DNA from: Candidatus Rokuibacteriota bacterium
GTDB lineage: Bacteria > JAUVQV01
Reading direction: 5' to 3'
Length of the DNA: 5,054 nt
Assembly: GCA_030609125.1 (NCBI GenBank)
Contig: JAUWCW010000178.1
Coordinates: forward strand, 1-5,054
Shown one piece after another: positions 1 through 5,054 of the stretch. A model generated the notes under the pieces. That model saw nothing but the letters and a program-made list of their open reading frames with translations, searched no databases and was not told the origin of the DNA. The position numbers were made by a program, and so were the translations under genes. How positions within the stretch are numbered: the stretch's first letter is position 1; the number at the start of each line of letters is the position of its first letter.

Positions 1-1
1 A

Positions 2-1705
2 TCGTGGCTGACGGACGAGGAGATCCTCTTCTTTTTCGTCTCCCCCCTCGGGATTGCGGCCGTCGCCGCTGTCGCCACGGTGGTGGCGGCCGTCACCTTC
101 GTGGAGCTCTCGGCCCTCATGACCATCTGCATCAGCGCTTCACGGGAAGGGTGTGTCGGATGGACGGCGGGCCTGCGCTTCACCGCGTCCCGGTGGAGAG
201 GGATCGCCGGGCTGGCGGGGCAGATCGTCGTTCGTCTTCTGCTCACCGCGGCGCCTTTTCTTGCGGCTGTGGGCGTGGTCTACCTCGTTTTTCTCACGGA
301 GTACGACATCAACTACTATCTTGCCGAAAAGCCTCCCGATTTCTGGAAGGCCGTCGCGCTTGCCGGCGCTCTCGGGGCGGCCCTGGCGGTCTTTCTGGCG
401 AGGGCGCTGATCCGCTGGTCGCTCTCCATGCCGATCGTTCTCTTCGAAGGGAGACCGCCCGCCGCGGCCCTCTTTCTGAGCGCCGAAAGGACAACCGGCA
501 TCCGCCGAGGCGTTGCGGCCCTCTTCGTCGGGTGGCTCCTCGCGACCCTCCTCCTATCCTCCGTCGCGACGGGCATCATGGGGCTCCTCGGCAGGGCGGC
601 CGCCCTGGGAGCGGGAATCTCCTTTGCCGTGCTGGCCGTCGCCATCGGCGCCCTTCTTCTCCTGAACGCCGTCGTTCTTCTCCTTCTCTCCGTACTTGCC
701 ATGGCGGGCACGTCGGCCATGGTGATCTCCCTCTACCGGAACCTCGCCGAAGATTCGGGAGAACGGATTCCCGGGCTGCCGCGTCACGTTCGAGAGCGTC
801 TCTGGTCCTTCCCCATCAGGTCAAGGGCGGCCTTCGCCGCCCTCGCCGGTGCGGTCCTCTTTGCGTTCGGCTTCTCCTTTTACCTGTTCGACGACATCAG
901 GGGAAAGGATGACGTTCTGATCGCAGCCCACCGGGGGTCCTCCGGCGCGGCCCCGGAAAACACACTCGCCGCCGTGGCGCTGGCGCTCGAGGAGGGAGCG
1001 GACTTCGTCGAGATCGACGTGCAGGAAACGGCGGACGGCGTGATCGTGGTTCTTCACGACGCGGACCTGATGAGGCTCGCGGGCGTGAAGCTGAACATCT
1101 GGGACGCCGACTACGACGATCTTCGCGGCATAGACGTGGGTAGCTGGTTCTCTCCGGAGTTCTCGGACCAGAGGATCCCCCCGCTCAGCGACGTCCTCGA
1201 GATGGCGCGCGGCAGGGCGCGGGTGAACATCGAGCTCAAGTACAACGGTCACGACGTCAGGCTCGCGGAGAGGGTGGTGGAGGCCGTCGAAGAGGCAGGG
1301 ATGGAACAGGAGGTGGTCCTCATGTCCCTCAGCTACGACGGGGTGAGGCAGGTCCGGGCCCTGAGACCGGACTGGGAGGTGGGTTTTCTTTCCGCCGCCG
1401 CCGTCGGAAACCTGGCGAAGATCAACGCCGATTTTCTCGCCGTGAGCACCAGGCTGGCCACGGCGGGGTTCATCCGGTCCGCCCACCGGGCGGGCAAGGA
1501 GGTGCACGTCTGGACCGTGAACGACCGGCTCGGGATGTCGAAAATGATGGGCCGGGGAGTGGACGTGATCATCACCGACGAGCCCGCCCTGGCCCGCAGC
1601 GTTCTGAAGGAACGGGCCGAGCTGACGCCGGTGGAGCGCCTTCTCGTCCACTTCGGCTCCCTCCTCAGGTTCGATCAGACCACCCTCTCCGCCGACGACG
1701 CCTGA
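2..1705 (+). CDS. Membrane-anchored glycerophosphodiester phosphodiesterase (5' partial)
   Basis: Likely hydrolyses glycerophosphodiesters (deacylated phospholipid head groups or related polymers) to glycerol-3-phosphate and an alcohol. Numbering from the first in-window codon at base 2, residues 8-46, 70-98, 117-138, 171-196, 202-232 and 276-296 are strongly hydrophobic, giving about six membrane segments like the GPDPase_memb family. A GDPD TIM-barrel domain follows at about residues 305-535. Its signatures are all present: AHRG (His310) with APENT just after, EIDVQ (Glu337, Asp339), VLHD (His352), NIELK (Glu411), and the C-terminal VHVWTVND and DVIITDEP strands. The known catalytic His pair and metal-binding acidic residues are therefore intact and the enzyme is probably active. 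The frame is open to the left edge and the sequence before GTG at 80 is already hydrophobic membrane domain, so that GTG is not the true start. No frameshift is seen. The stop TGA is at 1703-1705. Which side of the membrane the catalytic domain faces cannot be decided here. Family assignment is firm; the substrate is unknown. Confidence 0.93.
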   Translation, partial: SWLTDEEILFFFVSPLGIAAVAAVATVVAAVTFVELSALMTICISASREGCVGWTAGLRFTASRWRGIAGLAGQIVVRLLLTAAPFLAAVGVVYLVFLTEYDINYYLAEKPPDFWKAVALAGALGAALAVFLARALIRWSLSMPIVLFEGRPPAAALFLSAERTTGIRRGVAALFVGWLLATLLLSSVATGIMGLLGRAAALGAGISFAVLAVAIGALLLLNAVVLLLLSVLAMAGTSAMVISLYRNLAEDSGERIPGLPRHVRERLWSFPIRSRAAFAALAGAVLFAFGFSFYLFDDIRGKDDVLIAAHRGSSGAAPENTLAAVALALEEGADFVEIDVQETADGVIVVLHDADLMRLAGVKLNIWDADYDDLRGIDVGSWFSPEFSDQRIPPLSDVLEMARGRARVNIELKYNGHDVRLAERVVEAVEEAGMEQEVVLMSLSYDGVRQVRALRPDWEVGFLSAAAVGNLAKINADFLAVSTRLATAGFIRSAHRAGKEVHVWTVNDRLGMSKMMGRGVDVIITDEPALARSVLKERAELTPVERLLVHFGSLLRFDQTTLSADDA

Positions 1706-1716
1706 ACGGTGAACGA

Positions 1717-1793
1717 GGTCAGCCCTTGAATCGTGAATGCGAGGCAGCGCCGCCTCGGCATGGAGCGGCAGCTTCACGATTCAAGGGCTGACC
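1717..1793. repeat. Perfect 21-bp inverted repeat with internal hairpin, REPIN-like
   Basis: The arms at 1717-1737 (GGTCAGCCCTTG...) and 1773-1793 (...CAAGGGCTGACC) are exact reverse complements over 21 bp. The 35-nt spacer contains a second hairpin: ATGC plus GAGGC (1737-1745) against GCCTC plus GCAT (1752-1761), with one bulged G and a GCGC-centred loop. This two-level fold starts 12 bp after the phosphodiesterase stop and ends 10 bp before the downstream -35 box. There is no T-run after either arm, so it is not a classic rho-independent terminator, although it could stall polymerase or protect a 3' end. Its size and its paired inverted ends fit a REPIN or small MITE-type element mobilised by a RAYT (Y1-type) transposase; that is inference, since no transposase is in the window and other copies cannot be seen. 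Confidence 0.8.
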
Positions 1794-1798
1794 CCGAA

Positions 1799-1865
1799 TG
1801 GCTTGACAGTGTGAAAGTCGAAGAGTAGAAGGGCATCATCTAAACACCCGGAGAAAGTCAAGCCA
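1799..1865. repeat. 9-bp inverted repeat flanking promoter and leader
   Basis: TGGCTTGAC at 1799-1807 and GTCAAGCCA at 1857-1865 are exact reverse complements 49 bp apart. The left arm contains most of the -35 hexamer and the right arm directly abuts the ATG at 1866. If transcription starts near 1838, the left arm is not in the mRNA, so an RNA hairpin is unlikely; a pair of protein-binding half-sites is possible, and chance is also possible. Only the match itself is directly seen. Confidence 0.3.
1803..1831 (+). promoter_or_regulatory. Putative sigma70 promoter for the isomerase-HupE-N operon
   Basis: A perfect -35 hexamer TTGACA (1803-1808) is followed after exactly 17 nt by TAGAAG (1826-1831), a 4/6 match to TATAAT. 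Transcription would start at about 1837-1840, leaving a leader of roughly 27 nt before the ATG at 1866. It lies immediately after the large inverted repeat, which supports a fresh transcription unit beginning here. A weak ribosome site, GGAG at 1850-1853, lies 12 nt before the start, which is longer than usual spacing. Confidence 0.6.
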
Positions 1866-2759
1866 ATGAATGCCGTGCGCTTCCTGAAAGAGCCCCTTCT
1901 GCATTTTTTTCTCCTCGGTCTCGTCGTCTTCGGGCTCCACGCCGTGCTCAACTCCGGGGCCGATACCGGCTCCCGCGGCGATCCCCTTCTTGTTGCGATC
2001 ACCTCGGCGGACATAGAGTGGCTGCGTTCCACCTGGAACAGGAAGATGGGGAGGGAGCCGACGCCCCGGGAGCTTGACGGGCTCGTCGCCAGTTTCATAC
2101 GGGAAGAGGTCCTCTACCGCGAGGCAGTCTCCATGGGCCTCGACCAGCACGACTCCGTTGTCCGGCGAAGGATGGCACAGAAGATGGACTTTCTCTTCAA
2201 GGACCTTGCCGAGATGGCGCAGCCGACGGACGAAGAGATCAGCGGCTGGTTCGACGGGAACCGGGAACGTTACCGGGTCCCCGCCCACACGAGCTTTACC
2301 CACGTCTACTTCAACCGCGACCGGCGTGGAGAGGGAGTGGAGAACGACGCCCGGGAAGTTCTGGAGAAAGTCCTCGCGGAGGAATTCGATCCGTCCCGGA
2401 CCTCGTCCCTGGGAGACAGGTTCATGCTCCAGTCCTACTACCCGACACAGAGCACCGACAGCATCGCACGGGAATTCGGGAAGACCTTCGCCGACTCGGT
2501 GGCGCCCATGGAGGCGGGCAGGTGGCACGGCCCGGTCTATTCCGGGTACGGCCTGCACCTTGTGTATGTGCACGACCGCACCGACTCCCGCCTGCCTGAC
2601 ATCGAAGAGGTGCGCAAGGAGGTCGTCCGGGACCTGATGAGCGAGCGGAAGGAGAAGGTCAACGCCGCCGCCTACAGGGAAATCAAGTCGAAGTACCGGA
2701 TCCTGGTGGAGAACATGCCGTACCGGGAGAGTGAGGAGCAGGGGGAGAGGAAAGAGTGA
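1866..2759 (+). CDS. Membrane-anchored parvulin-type peptidyl-prolyl cis-trans isomerase
   Basis: Predicted 297-residue foldase that would catalyse proline cis-trans isomerisation or act as a chaperone for exported proteins outside the inner membrane. Residues 11-29 (LLHFFLLGLVVFGLHAVLN) form one N-terminal membrane anchor. Residues 45-120 are a charged helical region resembling the SurA/PpiC-type N-terminal segment (LVASFIREEVLYREAVSMGL is typical). Residues about 120-240 look like a PpiC/rotamase domain: SFTHVYF carries the usual first-strand His (His146), GDRFML follows, and GRWHGPVYSGYGLHLVYV matches the C-terminal parvulin signature with His231. A charged helical tail (245-297) follows. 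The domain is divergent, so enzymatic activity is less certain than the fold. The ATG at 1866 is chosen because the hydrophobic anchor follows at once and GGAG lies upstream. Its stop overlaps the next gene's start by four bases, so the two are translationally coupled. I recall similar isomerases beside HupE/UreJ and DUF3604 genes. Confidence 0.85.
   Translation: MNAVRFLKEPLLHFFLLGLVVFGLHAVLNSGADTGSRGDPLLVAITSADIEWLRSTWNRKMGREPTPRELDGLVASFIREEVLYREAVSMGLDQHDSVVRRRMAQKMDFLFKDLAEMAQPTDEEISGWFDGNRERYRVPAHTSFTHVYFNRDRRGEGVENDAREVLEKVLAEEFDPSRTSSLGDRFMLQSYYPTQSTDSIAREFGKTFADSVAPMEAGRWHGPVYSGYGLHLVYVHDRTDSRLPDIEEVRKEVVRDLMSERKEKVNAAAYREIKSKYRILVENMPYRESEEQGERKE
2741..2758 (+). promoter_or_regulatory. 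Ribosome binding site deciding a GTG start inside the upstream stop
   Basis: A strong purine-rich site, GGGGGAGAGG (2741-2750), lies 5 nt before GTG at 2756-2758. The GTG shares bases with the TGA stop (2757-2759) of the isomerase gene, a GTGA overlap typical of coupled translation. The protein starting here opens with a clean signal peptide, which supports GTG over later in-frame starts. Confidence 0.75.
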
Positions 2760-3805
2760 AAAGGGCGCTGACTCTGTCCGTCGCTCTCGTGCTGCCGGCC
2801 CTATTCGTAGTTGCGCCGGGGTCTGCCCACAACGTCCACCCCGGCTTCCTGGAGGTCATCGAGCGCGATTCGGGAGAGTTGGACATCACGTGGAAGGTCC
2901 CGCTCTACAAGGGGAAGAGGCTGGCCATTGACCCCCTCTTTCCTCCGGGGTTCCGCGCCGTCTCGGAGCGCAGCGTCACCGCTGCCGCCGCCTCGTTCGT
3001 CGAGCGCTGGAAGGTCGTTCCCGGGGAGGGGGGAATGGCCGGCAGGGAACTGAGGATCAAGGGACTCGAGGCGACCATGACCGACGTCCTGGTGCGGGTC
3101 AGTCTCGCCGACGGCCGGGTGCACCGGGTGGTCCTGCGGCCGAACGAGCCCTCCACGGTTGTGCCCGAAGGCGGCGGCCCGGAGGACACAGGCGGTCCCA
3201 TCACGGCAGGGCTGACGATGCTCGACAGGTTCCGGCTCCCGGGCCTGCTCTTTGCCGCTTTTGCCATGGCCCTGCTGCCCGCATCGAGAAAGCGCGGCAT
3301 TGTTCTCTGCACGGCGGCCCTGCTGGCGGGATCGGTCGCGGGCTACGCGCTTCCCGGAATATCCGCCGCCGGGATCTTCGCCTCCCGGTCCGGACTCTCC
3401 GAAGATGAGGGGGAACGCGTCCTTCATGGCCTTCTGCTCAACACCTACCGGTCTTTTTCCAATGAGAAGGAGGAGGCCGCCTACGACCAGCTTGCCCGGA
3501 GCGTCGTCGGGGAACTCCTCGCGGAGGTCTACCTGCAGAACCGCGACTCCATGACGATGGATGAGGCCGAGGGGGCGAGGACCGTCATCGACCGTCTCGA
3601 CGTGAAAGAGATCGAATCCATGGAAGAGGTCGGGGACGGACGGATCGCGGTTACAGCGACATGGGACGTCTTCGGCTCGGTCCGCCACTGGGGCCACGAG
3701 CACTACCGCTGCAACACCTACCGGGCACAGTTGATTCTGGTTCCTGATGGAGACTACTGGAAGCTCGCCGGCGTCCAGATCCTCGACGAGGAGCGCGTCA
3801 TCTAA
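2756..3805 (+). CDS. HupE/UreJ-N-like exported membrane protein with C-terminal NTF2-like domain
   Basis: A 349-residue protein of unknown function. Residues 1-24 are a signal peptide (hydrophobic core LSVALVLPALFVV, likely cut after GSA). Residues 25-135 resemble the exported N-terminal domain of HupE/UreJ_2 proteins: HNVHPGFLEVIE, then DITWKVPLYKG, then LAIDPLFPPGFR. Two membrane segments follow at about 159-175 and 181-203. Full HupE proteins usually carry a larger multi-helix membrane body; here it is short and is followed by a soluble region (about 212-349). That C-terminal part (LLLNTYRSF, AYDQLARSVVGELL, ATWDVFGSVRHWGHEHYRCN, YWKLAGVQILDEER) has the helix-then-sheet pattern of an NTF2/SnoaL-like fold and includes a His cluster at 311, 314 and 316. 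With a cleaved signal and two helices, both soluble parts would lie outside the cytoplasm. The gene is coupled to the isomerase gene upstream. A HupE role in nickel or cobalt transport should not be assumed, because the membrane channel part is missing. The N-terminal assignment is fairly sure; the C-terminal fold is inferred. Confidence 0.82.
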   Translation: MKRALTLSVALVLPALFVVAPGSAHNVHPGFLEVIERDSGELDITWKVPLYKGKRLAIDPLFPPGFRAVSERSVTAAAASFVERWKVVPGEGGMAGRELRIKGLEATMTDVLVRVSLADGRVHRVVLRPNEPSTVVPEGGGPEDTGGPITAGLTMLDRFRLPGLLFAAFAMALLPASRKRGIVLCTAALLAGSVAGYALPGISAAGIFASRSGLSEDEGERVLHGLLLNTYRSFSNEKEEAAYDQLARSVVGELLAEVYLQNRDSMTMDEAEGARTVIDRLDVKEIESMEEVGDGRIAVTATWDVFGSVRHWGHEHYRCNTYRAQLILVPDGDYWKLAGVQILDEERVI

Positions 3806-3810
3806 CGAAA

Positions 3811-3857
3811 TTGGGGACAGTGCCCAACAAGGTAACTGATTTATTTTCTCTGTCACC
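3811..3857. repeat. REP-like palindrome (GGGGACAGTGCCC type) in the gap before the DUF3604 gene
   Basis: TTGGGGACAGTGCCCAA at 3811-3827 is a near palindrome with one mismatched pair. It is followed by a weaker pair, GGTAAC (3831-3836) and GTCACC (3852-3857), with one mismatch around an AT-rich loop. The GGGGACAG-CCC core is like GGGGTCAG-CCC on the minus strand of the larger repeat near 1790. I recall such motifs as dispersed repeats, often near RAYT transposases, in Geobacter-like genomes; this is recollection, not a search. It starts 6 bp after the stop of the HupE-N-like gene. A transcription-ending role is possible but there is no direct T-run. Confidence 0.5.
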
Positions 3858-3872
3858 GTTCGATAGAAGGGA

Positions 3873-3880
3873 AAGGAGAG
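3873..3880 (+). promoter_or_regulatory. Ribosome binding site of the DUF3604 gene
   Basis: AAGGAGAG (3873-3880, with AGGAG at 3874-3878) lies 6 nt ahead of ATG at 3885. It fixes the start of a gene that has no stop codon in the window. No convincing promoter is seen in the 79-bp gap, so read-through from the upstream pair is likely. Confidence 0.75.
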
Positions 3881-3884
3881 CAAC

Positions 3885-5054
3885 ATGAAGGTAGCAAGGG
3901 TTCTTACCGTCTGCACCGTGATCTGCTCAACCCTCTTTTTCGCTCTGCCGGCCTCCGCCGACTTCGCCGGCAGCGTGAGCAGGGAGGACGTCAAGGACGT
4001 CTTCAAGGCGCCGGGCTACTCACCCTACGCGGGCCGCAACTACCCGACGAAGGTCCTCTGGGGCGACACGCACCTGCACACCTCCCTCTCCCTCGATGCC
4101 AGGGCCTTCGGCGTCACCCTCGGACCCGAGGAGGCCTACCGCTTCGCCCGGGGCGAGGAGGTGACGGCCTCCCACGGGGAGCGGGTGAAGCTCTCACGAC
4201 CCCTGGACTGGCTCGTCGTGGCCGACCACTCCGACGCCATGGGCGCCATGAACGAGATCGTCGCCGGCAATCCCGACCTCATGCGGGAGCCGATGCTCAA
4301 GGACTGGCATGACCGGATCAACGCTGGCGGGGAAACGGCCCTGGCGGCAACGATGGAAGTCATCGAGACCTTTACCGGCAACGTGCCGGACAAGAAGATG
4401 CCCGACATCATCATGAGCGAGGAGTTTGCCGGTTCCATCTGGGAGCGGTATATCGAGACCGCCGAGGAGTTCAACGACCCGGGGCGCTTCACCACCATCA
4501 TCGGCTACGAGTGGACATCGACGGAGGGGGGGAACAACCTGCACCGCAACGTCCTCTACCGCGGCGATGCCGACGAGGCAAAGCGGATGCTCCCCTACAC
4601 CACGGCGGAGAGTTTCAACCCCGAGGACCTCTGGACGTGGATGGAGGCCTTCGAGGAGAAGACCGGTGGACGGCTCCTGGCCCTGGCCCACAACGGCAAC
4701 CTGTCCAACGGACTGATGTTCCCCGAAATCAACCCCGCCACCGGCAAGCCCCTGACGAAGGAATATGCCGAGAGGCGCATCCGCTGGGAGCCGATCTACG
4801 AGGTGACCCAGATCAAGGGCGTCGGCGAAGCACATCCCTACCTCTCGCCGAACGATGAGTTTGCCGACTACGAGCCCTGGGACAAGGCAAACCTCGGCCC
4901 GGTGCCAAAGAAGCCGGAGATGTACCAGTACGAGTACGCCCGGGAGGCCCTCAAGAACGGCCTGAAGCTTGAGCAGAGACTCGGTGTGAACCCCTACAAG
5001 TCCGGCATGGTGGGTTCCACCGACTCGCACACCGGGCTCGCCACCGCCGAGGAG
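3885..5054 (+). CDS. Secreted DUF3604 family protein, PHP-like putative metal-dependent hydrolase (3' partial)
   Basis: The frame is open for 390 codons from ATG 3885 to the right edge; I translated it directly. Residues 1-25 form a Sec signal peptide (core VLTVCTVICSTLFFALP, likely cut after ASA), so the protein acts outside the cytoplasm. From about residue 56 it shows the DUF3604 pattern with PHP-like metal motifs: GDTHLHTSLSLDA (His63, His65), VVADHSD (Asp114, His115), GYEWTS (Glu209), HRNVLY (His220), ALAHNGNLSNG (His269) and GSTDSHTG (Asp380, His382). These His/Asp residues would hold metal ions for hydrolysis, by analogy with PHP phosphoesterases; the real substrate is unknown. As I recall, family members run to about 600-700 residues, so roughly 200-300 residues are missing beyond the window. 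It follows the HupE-N-like gene by 79 bp on the same strand, probably in the same operon. Family assignment is strong; biochemical role is inferred. Confidence 0.9.
   Translation, partial: MKVARVLTVCTVICSTLFFALPASADFAGSVSREDVKDVFKAPGYSPYAGRNYPTKVLWGDTHLHTSLSLDARAFGVTLGPEEAYRFARGEEVTASHGERVKLSRPLDWLVVADHSDAMGAMNEIVAGNPDLMREPMLKDWHDRINAGGETALAATMEVIETFTGNVPDKKMPDIIMSEEFAGSIWERYIETAEEFNDPGRFTTIIGYEWTSTEGGNNLHRNVLYRGDADEAKRMLPYTTAESFNPEDLWTWMEAFEEKTGGRLLALAHNGNLSNGLMFPEINPATGKPLTKEYAERRIRWEPIYEVTQIKGVGEAHPYLSPNDEFADYEPWDKANLGPVPKKPEMYQYEYAREALKNGLKLEQRLGVNPYKSGMVGSTDSHTGLATAEE

Noticed and set aside
80-82. GTG as the start of the phosphodiesterase
   Set aside because: The same frame is open back to base 2 and encodes hydrophobic membrane sequence there, with no ribosome site before 80; the real start is off the window.
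4-912. Plus-strand frame of 302 codons overlapping the membrane domain of the phosphodiesterase
   Set aside because: The product is Arg-rich and repetitive, while the other frame reads as a proper membrane domain continuous with the catalytic domain.
821-1777. Minus-strand open frame of 318 codons opposite the phosphodiesterase
   Set aside because: The plus-strand frame carries the full set of GDPD catalytic motifs; the antisense product is His/Gly/Arg-rich with no family pattern and begins inside the inverted repeat.
1717-1793. Rho-independent terminator for the phosphodiesterase gene
   Set aside because: The stem is strong, but neither arm is followed by a T-run and the spacer is long, so it was recorded as a repeat.
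3841-3871. Separate promoter for the DUF3604 gene, with TAGAAGGG at 3864-3871 repeating the 8-mer at 1826-1833
   Set aside because: The hexamer at the proper -35 distance (TTATTT) is a poor match, and the shared 8-mer lies too close to the ribosome site to act as a -10 with a normal leader; probably purine-rich leader coincidence.
2801-4006. Long minus-strand open frame (401 codons) opposite the HupE-N-like gene
   Set aside because: Its translation is low-complexity and rich in Arg, Gly, Pro, Asp and His with no recognisable domain. It runs across the intergenic gap and into the DUF3604 gene, as expected for antisense shadow frames in GC-rich DNA.
4194-5030. Minus-strand open frame of 278 codons opposite the DUF3604 gene
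   Set aside because: The plus-strand frame has a ribosome site, a signal peptide and all the metal-binding motifs; the antisense frame has none of these.

Overview
This GC-rich window (about 60-65% G+C by eye) is typical bacterial chromosome, with all genes on the + strand and mostly short gaps. It holds four protein-coding genes, the first and last cut by the window edges. The proteins are a membrane-anchored glycerophosphodiester phosphodiesterase, a membrane-anchored parvulin-type peptidyl-prolyl isomerase, a secreted or membrane protein with a HupE/UreJ-like N-terminal domain, and a secreted DUF3604 (PHP-like) protein. Gram-negative cell architecture is inferred from the Sec signals and the anchored periplasmic-type foldase. 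The palindromes of the GGGGNCAG...CCC type resemble REP/RAYT-type repeats that I recall from Desulfobacterota (Geobacter/Desulfuromonas-like) genomes, so that group is a plausible but unproven source.

Layout. Bases 2-1705: a GDPD enzyme with about six N-terminal membrane segments and a C-terminal catalytic domain; its true start lies upstream of the window. Bases 1706-1865: an intergenic region with a perfect 21-bp inverted repeat (1717-1737 / 1773-1793) enclosing a second small hairpin, followed by a good sigma70-type promoter (TTGACA, 17 nt, TAGAAG) and a weak ribosome site. Bases 1866-2759: the parvulin-like isomerase. Bases 2756-3805: the HupE-N-like protein, which starts inside the stop codon of the isomerase (GTGA overlap), so the two are surely co-transcribed. 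Bases 3806-3884: a short gap with a second REP-like palindrome. Bases 3885-5054: the DUF3604 protein, open at the right edge; it is a real gene although it has no stop in the window.

How they may work together. The GDPD gene looks like a separate unit, cut off from the rest by the inverted repeat and the promoter. The isomerase, the HupE-N-like protein and the DUF3604 protein form a three-gene envelope cassette: an anchored foldase, a partner with an exported N-terminal domain and a probable NTF2-like C-terminal domain, and an exported putative metal-dependent hydrolase. I recall isomerase / HupE / DUF3604 groupings in other bacteria, but the substrate and purpose are not known to me. The most unusual element is the HupE-N-like protein, in which the usual multi-helix HupE membrane body seems to be replaced by two helices and a soluble domain. 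No tRNA, rRNA, CRISPR array, insertion sequence with a transposase, or clear rho-independent terminator is visible.
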